A stretch of 64,000 nucleotides of DNA from Saccharopolyspora rhizosphaerae (lineage in GTDB: Bacteria > Actinomycetota > Actinomycetes > Mycobacteriales > Pseudonocardiaceae): positions 1 through 64,000 of the forward strand of contig NZ_RSAA01000014.1 of the NCBI RefSeq assembly GCF_003931915.1, read 5' to 3'. Positions within the stretch are counted from its first letter, which is position 1. The number at the start of each line of letters is the position of its first letter. Shown piece after piece: positions 30,858 through 41,371 of this stretch. A program made the position numbers and the translations under genes. The notes under the pieces are model-generated. The model saw nothing but the letters and a program-made list of their open reading frames with translations. It made no database searches and was not told the origin of the DNA.

Positions 30858-31058
30858 TCAGCGCTTGGACTTCTCGCTGCGGAGGATGGCCAGCACCGGC
30901 ACCGCCAGCACCACCAGGCACAGCACGATCACCGCCGGCAGCGGCACCCCGGCCTGGATCAGGTACGGAGCGCCGATGCTGGAGGCCAAGCCGAGGGCGA
31001 GGACCAGCGCGATGATGCGCACGGTGTTGGGCCCGAACAGGCCGTGCCGGCGGGTCAC
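30858..31058 (-). CDS. 66-residue membrane protein coupled to hisH
   Basis: The GTG start at 31058 overlaps the hisH stop by four bases (GTGA). The peptide has two clear hydrophobic segments: about residues 13-31 ([19 protein letters not shown]) and 38-58 ([20 protein letters not shown]), and a basic end (RSEKSKR). Two short membrane helices with charged termini in a translationally coupled position support a real gene. Function unknown; nothing links it chemically to histidine synthesis. Confidence 0.75.
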   Translation of the reverse strand: MTRRHGLFGPNTVRIIALVLALGLASSIGAPYLIQAGVPLPAVIVLCLVVLAVPVLAILRSEKSKR

Positions 31059-31684
31059 AGCGCGTCCAACCAGTTGCGCAGCAGCCGGGCGCCGGCGTCG
31101 CCGGACTTCTCCGGGTGGAACTGGGTGGCCATCAGCGCTCCGTTCTCGACGGCCGCCACGAACGGCTCGCCGTGCTCTGCCCAGGTCACCTGGGGCGGGG
31201 CGATCGTGTCGGACGGTTCCAGCACCCACTTGCGCACCGCGAAGGAGTGCACGAAGTAGAAGCGGGTGTCGGCGTCCAGCCCGGCGAACAGCACGCTGTC
31301 GGTCGGCGCCTGCACGGTGTTCCAGCCCATGTGCGGCAGCACGTCGGCCTGCAGCCGCTCGACGGTTCCCGGCCACTGGCCGCAGCCGTCGGCCTGCACG
31401 CCGTGCTCGACGCCCTGGTTGAACAGCACCTGCATGCCCACGCAGATGCCGAGCACCGGGCGGCCACCGGCGAGCCGCTGGTCGATGATCTTGTCGCCGC
31501 CGACCGACAGCAGACCCTCCATGCAGGCCGCGAACGCGCCGACGCCGGGAACCACCAGACCCTGGGCCTCGACTGCGGCACGATGGTCGTCGGTCACCTC
31601 GACGTCGGCGCCCGCGCGCTGCAGAGCGCGCTCGGCGGAGCGGAGGTTGCCTGATCCGTAGTCCAAGATGACGACTCGTGCCAC
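31055..31684 (-). CDS. hisH: Imidazole glycerol phosphate synthase, glutaminase subunit
   Basis: 209 residues, a class I glutamine amidotransferase. The nucleophile is in [11 protein letters not shown] (about residue 82) and the His-Glu pair in QFHPEKSG near the end; it opens with [13 protein letters not shown]. It supplies ammonia to HisF through the subunit interface. The GTG at 31684 is preceded by TAGCCT six bases upstream, a leaderless arrangement. It lies 18 bases from the end of the transketolase pair, and far from hisF. Confidence 0.96.
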   Translation of the reverse strand: MARVVILDYGSGNLRSAERALQRAGADVEVTDDHRAAVEAQGLVVPGVGAFAACMEGLLSVGGDKIIDQRLAGGRPVLGICVGMQVLFNQGVEHGVQADGCGQWPGTVERLQADVLPHMGWNTVQAPTDSVLFAGLDADTRFYFVHSFAVRKWVLEPSDTIAPPQVTWAEHGEPFVAAVENGALMATQFHPEKSGDAGARLLRNWLDAL

Positions 31685-31690
31685 GGGTTC

Positions 31691-31696
31691 AGGCTA
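31691..31696 (-). promoter_or_regulatory. hisH -10 element of a leaderless promoter
   Basis: TAGCCT on the minus strand lies six bases before the GTG of hisH, in the short gap after the transketolase genes. Confidence 0.55.
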
Positions 31697-31702
31697 CCGG
31701 CC

Positions 31703-32614
31703 TCACGCCACGCGCCTGCCCGCCCCGTGCAGGAAGTGCGCCACCTCGCCCGCGATGCCGGTCGGGCCGAGCCCGTGCGCCGCCTCGTGCTCCTCGGCGG
31801 TGCCGTAGGCGCGCAGCTCCCGGTCCCGCCGGACACCCAGGGACAGCACCCGGTGCGGGATGTCGACCAGCGCCGCGGTGACCTCGTGCGTCGAGGTGCC
31901 CCGCAGGTAGGGCTCGACCAGCACCACGTCCGGCTCGGACACGCGCACCGCAGCGCGCAGGCCCTCGGCGTCGAAGGGCCGGACCGTGGCGGTGTAGAGG
32001 ACGGTGACGTCCATCGCGGCGGTGGCCGCGAGCACCGGACCCAGCGTCGGGCCGACCGCGAGCACCACCCCGTCCCGGCCGTGCCGCACCTGGTGCCAGC
32101 CGGGACCGGTCACCAGCGGCTCGGCGTTGACCCGGTCGGACAGCCGCAGGTAGACGGCCCCGTCATGGCCGAACTCGGGGCTGAGCAGCGCGTCGACCTC
32201 GGCCGGGTGGCCGGGCACGTGCACGGTCCAGCCGGGCAGCGTGTCGATCAGCGCGACCTCTCCGGGGGCCATGTGCGTGCGGCCCGCCTCCGGGTAGTCG
32301 TAGGAGGCTCCCGTGCTGACCGCGATCGCCCCGGCGCCCTGGTGGCCGAGGTCGAGCTTGAGCTGCTCGAAGGGGCGTTCCACGAGGAACGGCGTGATCG
32401 AGTGCAGCACCGGGCGCATCCCGGCCAGCGCCAGACCTCCGGCGACGCCGACCATGGCCTGCTCCCGGATGCCGACGTTGAACACGCGGTCGGCGTGCCG
32501 GTCGAGGGCGTCGGTGAAGCGGTCGCGGGAGACCTCGGCCAGCACCAGCGCCACCCTCGGGTCGGCGTCCATCGCCTCCGTGGTGGTGCGCACGAACTGC
32601 TCGCGCATGCTCAT
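31703..32614 (-). CDS. Transketolase, C-terminal (pyrimidine-binding) subunit
   Basis: 303 residues. It carries the transketolase pyrimidine-binding domain (RVFNVGIREQAMVGVAGGLA, with the glutamate that activates thiamine diphosphate in IREQ at about residue 50) and the C-terminal domain (VVLVEPYLRGTSTHEV). With the preceding gene it makes a split transketolase. Such pairs occur in archaea and in actinomycete secondary-metabolite or salvage loci. ATG 32614 overlaps the partner's stop (ATGA) with GAGGAGG upstream. Its substrate may differ from that of the housekeeping enzyme. Confidence 0.9.
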   Translation of the reverse strand: MSMREQFVRTTTEAMDADPRVALVLAEVSRDRFTDALDRHADRVFNVGIREQAMVGVAGGLALAGMRPVLHSITPFLVERPFEQLKLDLGHQGAGAIAVSTGASYDYPEAGRTHMAPGEVALIDTLPGWTVHVPGHPAEVDALLSPEFGHDGAVYLRLSDRVNAEPLVTGPGWHQVRHGRDGVVLAVGPTLGPVLAATAAMDVTVLYTATVRPFDAEGLRAAVRVSEPDVVLVEPYLRGTSTHEVTAALVDIPHRVLSLGVRRDRELRAYGTAEEHEAAHGLGPTGIAGEVAHFLHGAGRRVA

Positions 32615-33312
32615 CGGGTTCCTCCTCGGTGTTCGACCTCGGCGACGACCGCGAGCGGCCGGCCGGTGGGGGTGCTGGTCAGGGCCTGGCGGAGCGCGGT
32701 GTGGTCGCGGCCGTCGGCGACGCGGGTCTCCCAGCCCTCGCGCGCGAAGCGGTCCGCGATGCCGCCCGGCCACCCGGTGCTGGAGGAGCGGTTGTCGACC
32801 ACCACGGTGGTCAGCCGGTCCAGTCCCCAGCGACCGGCGACCTGGATCGCCTCGTGGTTGCTGCCCTCGTCGAGTTCGGCGTCGCCGACGAGCACGACCA
32901 CCCGCGGCCGGTGCAACCCCCGGGTGCGCAGCCCGAGGGAGACGCCGAGGGCGAGCGGGAGCCCGTGGCCGAGCGAGCCACTGCTGATCTCCACCCCGGG
33001 TGCGAGGACCCGGTCGGGGTGGAAGCCGAGCCGGGAGTCGAACTCGCCGAAGCGGTCCAGCTCGGCCGGGTCCAGGAAGCCCTTGGCCGCCAGGACCGCG
33101 TAGTAGGCCATCGGCCCGTGCCCCTTGGAGAGCAGGAAGCGGTCGCGTTCCGGGTCGTCGACCCGGTCGGGCGCGACCGACAGGACCTGGTCGTAGAGCA
33201 CCCAGAGCACGTCGAGGGTGGAGGTGGCGGCAGCGTCGTGCTTCTCGTCGCCGGTCATCCGGGTCATCAGCGGACGCAGGTCCGCGTACTGGTACTCCGT
33301 CGCGATCGTCAT
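32611..33312 (-). CDS. Transketolase, N-terminal (thiamine diphosphate-binding) subunit
   Basis: 233 residues. The diphosphate/metal motif runs from VGDAELDEGSNHEA (about residue 138) to VVVDNRSS; FLLSKGHGPMAYYAVLAAKG and SSGSLGHGLPLALG are substrate and cofactor loops. It begins directly at ATG 33312 without a binding site. The -10-like CACGCT lies six bases upstream, with TTGACT 19 bases before it and a perfect SoxR-type palindrome in between. The pair is therefore a likely SoxR-activated operon, transcribed away from soxR. Confidence 0.9.
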   Translation of the reverse strand: MTIATEYQYADLRPLMTRMTGDEKHDAAATSTLDVLWVLYDQVLSVAPDRVDDPERDRFLLSKGHGPMAYYAVLAAKGFLDPAELDRFGEFDSRLGFHPDRVLAPGVEISSGSLGHGLPLALGVSLGLRTRGLHRPRVVVLVGDAELDEGSNHEAIQVAGRWGLDRLTTVVVDNRSSSTGWPGGIADRFAREGWETRVADGRDHTALRQALTSTPTGRPLAVVAEVEHRGGTR

Positions 33313-33318
33313 GCGACC

Positions 33319-33349
33319 AGCGTGGAACTTCGAGTTAACTCGAAGTCAA
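33319..33349 (-). promoter_or_regulatory. SoxR-type promoter of the transketolase pair
   Basis: On the minus strand TTGACT (33344-33349) and CACGCT (33319-33324) are 19 bases apart, the long spacing of MerR-family promoters. ACTTCGAGTTAACTCGAAGT, a perfect 20-bp palindrome at 33327-33346, fills the spacer. Its TTAA centre and flanking symmetry resemble the enterobacterial SoxR site CCTCAAGTTAACTTGAGG. The ATG follows six bases after the -10. Confidence 0.75.
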
Positions 33350-33360
33350 GGGTTTCGGGG

Positions 33361-33390
33361 CTCCACCAATGTGGAGGTTCGCGCTACCCT
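33361..33390 (+). promoter_or_regulatory. soxR promoter: inverted repeat and leaderless -10
   Basis: CTCCAC-CAAT-GTGGAG (33361-33376) lies just before TACCCT (33385-33390), which is seven bases from the soxR GTG. The small inverted repeat covers the spacer and possible -35 region, so it may take part in soxR control. Confidence 0.5.
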
Positions 33391-33397
33391 GTCGGAC

Positions 33398-33859
33398 GTG
33401 ACGAAACTACCTGCTCTGCTGACCATCGGAGAGGTCTCGCACCGCAGCGGCGTCGCGCAGACCGCGCTGCGGTTCTACGAGGAACGCGGCCTGATCACCT
33501 CCACCCGCACCACCGGCAACCAGCGCCGCTACCAGCGGGCCGTGCTGCGCAGGCTGGCGTTCATCCGCGCCGCGCAGCGGGTCGGGCTGAGCCTGGAGCA
33601 GATCTCCGACGCGCTGTCCACGTTGCCCCAGGACCACGCTCCCACCAAGGCCGACTGGACCCGGCTCTCCCGGCGCTGGCGCGACGAGCTCGACGCCCGC
33701 ATCGACGGGCTGCAAAGGCTGCGGGACAACCTGACCGGCTGCATCGGCTGCGGCTGCCTCTCCCTGCGCACCTGCATCCTCAACAACCCGGACGACCAGC
33801 AGGCCGAGAACGGCCCCGGCGCACCCCTCCTCCGCCCCCAGACCGACCGCGCCGGCTGA
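33398..33859 (+). CDS. soxR: Redox-sensing transcriptional activator SoxR
   Basis: 153 residues, MerR family. The N-terminal winged helix has LTIGEVSHRSGVAQTALRFYEERGLI, a dimerisation helix follows, and the C-terminal [2Fe-2S] site is CIGCGCLSLRTC, the CX2CXCX5C pattern specific to SoxR. Actinomycete SoxR responds mainly to redox-active secondary metabolites and typically switches on a few export or modification genes. The GTG at 33398 has TACCCT seven bases upstream and no binding site. Its likely target is the divergent transketolase pair, through the palindrome 52 bases upstream of its own start. Confidence 0.95.
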   Translation: MTKLPALLTIGEVSHRSGVAQTALRFYEERGLITSTRTTGNQRRYQRAVLRRLAFIRAAQRVGLSLEQISDALSTLPQDHAPTKADWTRLSRRWRDELDARIDGLQRLRDNLTGCIGCGCLSLRTCILNNPDDQQAENGPGAPLLRPQTDRAG

Positions 33860-34172
33860 GCACCCGCCCGGCGCTCCTCGAACGCTGCGGTGGTCCACCG
33901 CGCCGCGTCTTGCTCCGAGGACGCGCCGACCTCCCGAACCCTGTCACACCGCCGAGGTCCACCGCGCAGAGTGGCCTTCCGCGCGTGGGGACACGGATCA
34001 TCCCGCCCACCAGGGTGATCCGAGCACCCGCGCACCCACCTCGCCCAGGGTTCCGCAGGAGATCCCACCTCCACGGTGGCCCCACACGCGAACGCATGGG
34101 CCTTCCGCGGACGGGCGGACGGATCGGAGCCCGATCACCGGGGTCGAAGCCCACGGCGTGCGTGGAGGCGGT
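33860..34172. other. Gene-free stretch between soxR and the response regulator gene
   Basis: 313 bases between two converging genes. It contains CGGATCA...TGATCCG with a 15-base loop (33993-34021), related to the GATCACC palindromes, and a motif near 34091-34110 (AACGCATGGGCCTTCCGC) that recurs with small changes near 43805. No gene is supported. Confidence 0.5.
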
Positions 34173-34853
34173 TCAGGACTCCCCGACCCAGGTGTAGGTC
34201 ATCTCCGGGCGGCCGACCGTGCCGTAGGTGGGGAGGCGTTCGACCATGCCCGCGCCGGCGAGGTACTCGAGGTAGCGACGGGCCGTGACCCGGGAGACGC
34301 CGGCAGCCTCCCCGACGGCGCCCGCCGAGCCGCCGGACGGCATCGCACGCAGGGCTCTGACGACGGCGGCGAGGGTCTCCTCCCCCATGCCCTTCGGCAG
34401 ACCCGCCCGGTCGACGCCGCGCAACGTGGAGAACGCCCGGTCGATCTCGGCCTGGCCGGCCGCCTCACGGTCCTGTCCCAGCGTGGCGCGGAACCGGGCG
34501 TAGTGCTCCAGCTTCTCCCGCATCGCGCCGAAGGTGAACGGTTTGAGCAGGTACTGCACGACTCCGCTGGAGACGGCCGCGCGCACCACCTTCAGGTCGC
34601 GGGCAGAGGTCACCGCGATGACGTCGATGTGCAGCCCGGCCGTGCGCAGCGCGCGGGCCACCTGCAGGCCGTCCACGTCCGGCAGCCGCAGGTCCAGCAG
34701 CACCAGGTCGACGGTGGTGTGCTCGACGAACTGGAGGGCGGCCTGACCGGTGCGGACCCGCCCGGCCACCTCGAAGCCCTGGACCCGGTTGACGTAGGCC
34801 TCGTGCGCCTCACCCGCCACCGGGTCGTCCTCGACGACGAGCACCGTGATCAC
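34173..34853 (-). CDS. Response regulator, CitB/DcuR type
   Basis: 226 residues. The receiver domain has VVEDDP acidic residues and the phosphorylated aspartate in LVLLDLRLPDVDGLQVA (about residue 56), followed by LLKPFTFGAMREKL. The C-terminal output is a helix-turn-helix (AGAVGEAAGVSRVTARRYLEYL) ending in GRPEMTYTW, the arrangement of CitB/DctR-like regulators of C4-dicarboxylate and citrate use. The GTG start overlaps the histidine kinase stop (GTGA). With the kinase it should control the divergent dctA gene. Confidence 0.92.
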   Translation of the reverse strand: MITVLVVEDDPVAGEAHEAYVNRVQGFEVAGRVRTGQAALQFVEHTTVDLVLLDLRLPDVDGLQVARALRTAGLHIDVIAVTSARDLKVVRAAVSSGVVQYLLKPFTFGAMREKLEHYARFRATLGQDREAAGQAEIDRAFSTLRGVDRAGLPKGMGEETLAAVVRALRAMPSGGSAGAVGEAAGVSRVTARRYLEYLAGAGMVERLPTYGTVGRPEMTYTWVGES

Positions 34854-36430
34854 CGCGACGCCTCCGGGATCCGGACCGTGAACACCGCGCCGTCCTCGCC
34901 GCTGACGTCGAGGGTGCCGCCGTGCCGGCGCACGCTCTGCCCGACCAGCGCCAGACCGATGCCGCGGTCCCCGGACTTCGTCGACCAACCGCGCTGGAAC
35001 AGCTCGGCGGTGTCGGCGGGCACGCCGGGCCCGTTGTCGGCGACCCGGATCAGCACACCGTCCGATGTGGACCGCAGCGTGACCTCCACGCGCGGGTGGG
35101 GCCGGTCGGTCACGGCCTCCACCGCGTTGTCGATGAGGTTGCCGAGGATGGTCACCAGGTCCCGCGAACCGACCTGCTCCAGCGCGGCGTCGTCGACCTC
35201 GGTGTCCTCGCCGAGCACGACCTCGACGCCGCGCTCGCCCGCCTCGGCGCTCTTGCCGAGCAGCAGCGCCGCCAGCACGGGTTCCCGGACGGCGCCGACG
35301 ACCTGGTCGGTGAGCCGCTGGGCGAGGTCGAGCTCGGCGGTGGCGAAACCGATGGCCTCCTCGGTGCGCCCGAGTTCGATCAGCGAGACGACGGTGTGCA
35401 GCCGGTTCGCCGACTCGTGCGCCTGCGAGCGCAGCGACTCGGCGAAACCGCGCATCGAGTCGAGCTCCCCGCTGAGCGCCTGCAGCTCGGTGTGGTCCCG
35501 CAGCGTGACGACGCTGCCCAGGTCGCGGCCGTCGCTGCGCACCGGGGAGACGTTGACCAGCAGCACCCGGTCGTCGGTGAGGTGGACCTCGTCGCGGACG
35601 GTGCGGCGGCCGAGAGCACCCACGAGGGACGGCGGCAGGTCCAGCTCGGACACCTGCTCGCCCTCGACCTCGGCGGGATCCAGCGAAAGCAGCACAGCGG
35701 CACCATCGTTGCACAAGGTCACGCGCCCGTCCGGCGCCACCAGCAGCAGTCCTTCGCGCACCGCGTGCAAGATCGCGTCGTGGTACTCGTACATCCGCGA
35801 CAGCTCCGCGGGGCGCATCCCGTGGGTGTGCCGCCGGATCCGCGCGCTCACCAGGTACGTCAGCGCCCCGCCGAGCAGCAGCGCGCCACCGGCGACGAGC
35901 ACCAGGACGGTCACCTGCCTGCGGAGCTCGTCGGTGAGCACGCGGACGGTGATGCCGTCGGCCACGAGCCCCACCAGCTGCGAACCGCGGTGCACGGGGA
36001 CGACCGCGCGCACGGACGGGCCGAGCGTTCCGGTGTAGGTCTCGACGAGGGTCCGGGTCGGGTCGACGTTGCCCTGGAACGGCTCGCCGATGCGTGACGG
36101 GTCGGGGTGGGTGTACCGGGTGCCCTGCGGCGACATGATCGTGATGAAGTCCACGCCTGTGTCGGCCCTCACGCGCTCGGCCAGCGGCTGCAGCGTCGCG
36201 CTGGGATCGGGTGAGACCAGGGCGTCGGCCACCGCGGGCTGGGCGGCCAGTGTGCGGGCCACCGCGACGACCTCGTCGCGCGCGGCCTCCTCGGTCCGAC
36301 GATCGGCGTCGTACCAGGCCAGAGCGGCTCCGGCGAGCACGACGACGGCCACGACGATGACCTGCAGCACGAACAGCTGCCGCGCCAGGCTCCACCGCGG
36401 TGGGCGGAAGCGGTTCCGGTGCTGGGGCAT
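34850..36430 (-). CDS. Sensor histidine kinase, CitA/DcuS type
   Basis: 526 residues. A first membrane helix (about 17-40), an extracellular single-Cache/PAS-like sensor (about 40-170) and a second helix (about 172-195) precede a cytoplasmic PAS domain. A SpoOB-like kinase core follows with the phosphorylated histidine in QAHESANRLHTVVSLIELG, N box LGNLIDNAVEAV, G1 ADNGPGVP and G2 GDRGIGLAL. This family senses citrate, fumarate, malate or succinate outside the cell. The divergent dctA supports a C4-dicarboxylate ligand. The ATG start has no strong binding site. Confidence 0.92.
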   Translation of the reverse strand: MPQHRNRFRPPRWSLARQLFVLQVIVVAVVVLAGAALAWYDADRRTEEAARDEVVAVARTLAAQPAVADALVSPDPSATLQPLAERVRADTGVDFITIMSPQGTRYTHPDPSRIGEPFQGNVDPTRTLVETYTGTLGPSVRAVVPVHRGSQLVGLVADGITVRVLTDELRRQVTVLVLVAGGALLLGGALTYLVSARIRRHTHGMRPAELSRMYEYHDAILHAVREGLLLVAPDGRVTLCNDGAAVLLSLDPAEVEGEQVSELDLPPSLVGALGRRTVRDEVHLTDDRVLLVNVSPVRSDGRDLGSVVTLRDHTELQALSGELDSMRGFAESLRSQAHESANRLHTVVSLIELGRTEEAIGFATAELDLAQRLTDQVVGAVREPVLAALLLGKSAEAGERGVEVVLGEDTEVDDAALEQVGSRDLVTILGNLIDNAVEAVTDRPHPRVEVTLRSTSDGVLIRVADNGPGVPADTAELFQRGWSTKSGDRGIGLALVGQSVRRHGGTLDVSGEDGAVFTVRIPEASR

Positions 36431-36520
36431 GGCTCAACTCATGTCGACGGTGTGAACACAATGAACGAAAGCGAGACGGGGTCGGTGCGAAGCTCGCATA
36501 GTCTCCGTCCAGATCTTCCC

Positions 36521-36565
36521 GTGACCTGGGACACGCACGGTGCATCGTATGTGACCCGGAGACAC
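36521..36565. promoter_or_regulatory. Tandem repeat operator candidate before dctA
   Basis: GTGACCTGGGACAC at 36521-36534 is repeated as GTGACCCGGAGACAC at 36551-36565, a 30-base spacing on the same face of the helix. It lies 23 bases before the dctA start, where a response regulator would act. Confidence 0.45.
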
Positions 36566-36587
36566 CGGCCCTGCAAGGAGTTCAACA

Positions 36588-37961
36588 GTGGCAAGCAATG
36601 GTGCTGCGCCGGCGAAACGTCGGGACAGAACGCATTACCTCTACATCGCGGTGATCGTCGCTGTGGCGGCCGGCATCCTCGTCGGATTCGTCGCCCCTGA
36701 CGTCGGCAAGGCCCTCAAACCGCTGGGCACCGGTTTCATCAACCTCATCAAGATGATGATCTCGCCGATCATCTTCTGCACGATCGTGCTCGGCGTCGGC
36801 AGCGTCCGCAAAGCCGCCAAGGTCGGCCGGGTGGGCGGTCTGGCGCTCGCCTACTTCATGGTCATGTCGGTGGTCGCGCTGGTCATCGGCCTGATCGTCG
36901 GCAACGTGCTGCACCCGGGTGAGGGGCTGCAGATCACCGAGTCGCTGCGCGGCTCGGGCGCCGAGCAGGCCAGCGAGGAGTCGAAGACCACCACCGAGTT
37001 CCTGCTCGGCATCATCCCGAGCACCTTGGTCTCCGCCCTGACCGAGGGCGAGGTGCTGCAGACGCTGCTCGTGGCGCTGCTGGCCGGTTTCGCGTTGCAG
37101 GGCATGGGCGAGAAGGGCCAGCCGATCCTGCGCGGCATCGAGCACATCCAGCGCCTGGTGTTCAAGATCCTGGCGATGGTCATGTGGGTCGCCCCGATCG
37201 GCGCGTTCGGCGCGATCGCGGCGGTGGTCGGCGCCACCGGCGTGGACGCCCTCAAGGGCCTCGCGGTGATCATGCTCGGCTTCTACACGACCTGCGTCGT
37301 GTTCATCTTCGCCGTGCTGGGCACGGTGCTCTGGCTGTTCGCCCGCGTGAACATCTTCTCGCTGCTGCGCTACCTGGGCCGCGAGTTCCTGCTGATCGTG
37401 TCGACCTCCTCGTCGGAGGCCGCGCTGCCGCGGCTGATCGCGAAGATGGAGCACCTGGGCGTGAGCAAGCCGGTCGTGGGCATCACGGTGCCCACCGGCT
37501 ACTCCTTCAACCTCGACGGCACGATGATCTACCTGACGATGTCGTCGCTGTTCATCGCGTCCGCCCTGGGCGACCCGCTGTCGATCGGTGAGCAGATCGG
37601 TCTGCTGCTGTTCATGATGGTCGCCTCGAAGGGCGCGGCGGGCGTCAGCGGCGCCGGCCTGGCGACCCTGGCCGGCGGCCTGCAGTCGCACCGGCCGGAG
37701 CTGCTCGACGGCGTCGGGCTCATCGTCGGCATCGACCGCTTCATGTCGGAGGCCCGCGCCCTGACGAACTTCGCGGGCAACGCCGTCGCCACGGTGCTCA
37801 TCGGCTCCTGGACCAAGGAGCTCGACCGCGCCCAGATGCAGCAGGTGTTCACCGGCAACTCGCCGTTCAACGAGCAGTCCTTCGTCGACGACGGCGACGC
37901 CGCGGACAGCGCGTCCGGCGAAGGCGGGGCGACCGAGGAGAAGGTCCCCGAGAAGGTCTGA
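36588..37961 (+). CDS. dctA: C4-dicarboxylate:cation symporter DctA
   Basis: 457 residues of the dicarboxylate/amino acid:cation symporter family. Landmarks: MMISPIIFCTIVLGVGSV in helix 2, TSSSEAALPRLIAKM (serine-rich reentrant loop), TGYSFNLDGTMIYLTMSSLF, and ARALTNFAGNAVATVLIG near the end. It imports succinate, fumarate and malate. The GTG at 36588 follows AAGGAG by seven bases. The hydrophilic C-terminal tail (about 40 residues) is acidic. It is divergent from a CitAB-type two-component system and followed by a strong terminator. Confidence 0.95.
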   Translation: MASNGAAPAKRRDRTHYLYIAVIVAVAAGILVGFVAPDVGKALKPLGTGFINLIKMMISPIIFCTIVLGVGSVRKAAKVGRVGGLALAYFMVMSVVALVIGLIVGNVLHPGEGLQITESLRGSGAEQASEESKTTTEFLLGIIPSTLVSALTEGEVLQTLLVALLAGFALQGMGEKGQPILRGIEHIQRLVFKILAMVMWVAPIGAFGAIAAVVGATGVDALKGLAVIMLGFYTTCVVFIFAVLGTVLWLFARVNIFSLLRYLGREFLLIVSTSSSEAALPRLIAKMEHLGVSKPVVGITVPTGYSFNLDGTMIYLTMSSLFIASALGDPLSIGEQIGLLLFMMVASKGAAGVSGAGLATLAGGLQSHRPELLDGVGLIVGIDRFMSEARALTNFAGNAVATVLIGSWTKELDRAQMQQVFTGNSPFNEQSFVDDGDAADSASGEGGATEEKVPEKV

Positions 37962-37970
37962 CCCCGTCGC

Positions 37971-38012
37971 GGAAGAACCGCCTCTCGCCCACCGGCGAGA
38001 GGCGGTTCTTCC
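37971..38012 (+). terminator. Terminator hairpin after dctA
   Basis: A perfect 19-bp stem: GGAAGAACCGCCTCTCGCC (37971-37989) and its complement (37994-38012), loop CACC. It starts nine bases after the dctA stop. Confidence 0.9.
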
Positions 38013-38019
38013 GTCGCGC

Positions 38020-38061
38020 GGTCGAGGACCCCGGGAGGCGTGGCTCCCGGGGTCCTCGACC
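38020..38061 (-). terminator. Terminator hairpin after hisB
   Basis: A perfect 18-bp stem: GGTCGAGGACCCCGGGAG (38020-38037) and its complement (38044-38061), loop GCGTGG. It lies 17 bases after the hisB stop on the minus strand and sits back to back with the dctA terminator. Confidence 0.85.
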
Positions 38062-38078
38062 GGTTCACGAGAACCGGG

Positions 38079-39823
<1,745 letters not shown>

Positions 39824-39946
39824 TCATCGTCTTCTCGCCACCTCGAGCAGCCGGGTTCCGCCCCGGGCGCCTCGCGCACCGGCGTCCCTGCGGGCGTCTG
39901 GAGTTCTCCCACCTGCGCTGCTGCGGTAGCTGAACTGTTCATCTTC

Positions 39947-41257
39947 TCAGAAGCGCGCGGTCACGGCCTGGCCGTGAGCGGGCAGGTCTTCCGCATCGGC
40001 CAAGGCCACGACCTGGTCCGCCACGTCGCGGAGCGCCTGCTCGCTGTAGGAGACGACGTGGATGCCGCGCAGGAAGCTCTGCACGCTCAGGCCCGAGGAG
40101 TGCCGGGCGCAGCCACCGGTGGGCAGCACGTGGTTCGAACCGGCGCAGTAGTCGCCGAGCGAGACCGGAGCGTACGGGCCGACGAAGATGGCGCCCGCGT
40201 TGCGGACCCGCGCGGCCACCGCGTCGGCGTCGGCCGTCTGGATCTCCAGGTGCTCGGCGGCGTAGGCGTCGACCACGCGCACGCCGTCGTCGAGGTCGGA
40301 GACGAGGATGCAGCCCGACTGCCGCCCGGTCAGGGCGGTGCGGATGCGCTCGACGTGCTTGGTCTGGGCGACCTGGCGCTCCAGCTCGGCGTCGACGGCG
40401 TCCGCCAACTCCTCCGAGGTCGTCACCAGCACGCTGGCGGCGAGGGTGTCGTGCTCGGCCTGGCTGATCAGGTCGGCGGCCACGTGCACCGGATCGGCGG
40501 TGCCGTCGGCCAGCACGGCGATCTCGGTGGGACCGGCCTCGGAGTCGATGCCGATGAGGCTGCGCAGGTGGCGCTTGGCCGCGGTGACGTAGACGTTGCC
40601 GGGCCCGGTGACCATGTCGGCGGGCAGCAGCTCGGAGCCGTCGGTGTCGTGGCCGCCGTAGGCGAGCAGCGCCACGGCCTGCGCACCGCCGACCGCCCAC
40701 ACCTCGTCGACGCCGAGCAGCTGCGCGGCCGCCAGGATCGTCGGGTGCGGCCGTCCGCCGAACTCGGCCTGCGGCGGGCTGCACACGACCAGCGATTCGA
40801 CGCCCGCGGTTTGCGCGGGGACGACGTTCATGACCACGCTCGACGGGTAGACCGCCAGGCCGCCCGGCGCGTAGAGGCCGACCCGGGCGACCGGCACCCA
40901 GCGCTCGGTGACCGTGCCGCCGGGCACCACCTGGGTGGTGCTGTCGGTGCGCCGCTGGTCGGCGTGCACGCGGCGGGCGCGCGCGATCGACTCCTCCAGC
41001 GCGGAGCGCACGGTGGGGTCGAGCTCTTCGAGCGCGCGGCTGAGCTCCTCGGCCGGCACCCGCACACGTTCGGGGCGCACCCCGTCGAACTTCTCGGTGT
41101 GGTCGAGCACGGCCTTGACGCCGCGGTCGCGGATGTCCTCGATCACCGGCCGGACCCGATGCAGCACGTGCTCGACGTCCATCTCGGCGCGCGGCAGCGT
41201 GGCGCGCAGCTCGACGGTGGACGGAACACGACCGCGCAGGTCGGAACGGGTGAGCAT
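39947..41257 (-). CDS. hisD: Histidinol dehydrogenase
   Basis: 436 residues. Motifs: [35 protein letters not shown] (zinc and catalytic region), [16 protein letters not shown] and the family end [18 protein letters not shown]. It oxidises histidinol twice to histidine, using NAD and zinc. ATG 41257 is preferred because GGAAGG lies six bases upstream; the ATG at 41263 overlaps that site. It heads hisDCB and is divergent from a secreted carboxypeptidase gene. Confidence 0.96.
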   Translation of the reverse strand: MLTRSDLRGRVPSTVELRATLPRAEMDVEHVLHRVRPVIEDIRDRGVKAVLDHTEKFDGVRPERVRVPAEELSRALEELDPTVRSALEESIARARRVHADQRRTDSTTQVVPGGTVTERWVPVARVGLYAPGGLAVYPSSVVMNVVPAQTAGVESLVVCSPPQAEFGGRPHPTILAAAQLLGVDEVWAVGGAQAVALLAYGGHDTDGSELLPADMVTGPGNVYVTAAKRHLRSLIGIDSEAGPTEIAVLADGTADPVHVAADLISQAEHDTLAASVLVTTSEELADAVDAELERQVAQTKHVERIRTALTGRQSGCILVSDLDDGVRVVDAYAAEHLEIQTADADAVAARVRNAGAIFVGPYAPVSLGDYCAGSNHVLPTGGCARHSSGLSVQSFLRGIHVVSYSEQALRDVADQVVALADAEDLPAHGQAVTARF

Positions 41258-41290
41258 GGGCATCCTTCCGAGCAGGGAACGTCACCGACC

Positions 41291-41319
41291 AGGGTAATCG
41301 CCGCCCACCCCCGGTGTCC
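41291..41319 (-). promoter_or_regulatory. hisDCB promoter candidate
   Basis: On the minus strand GGACAC (41314-41319) and TACCCT (41291-41296) are 17 bases apart, about 34 bases before the hisD ATG, leaving a short leader that contains the binding site. Confidence 0.4.
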
Positions 41320-41371
41320 GCGAACCCGGCCCCGGCTCACACCGACACACCGACGGCGTGTCGCAACCCCC

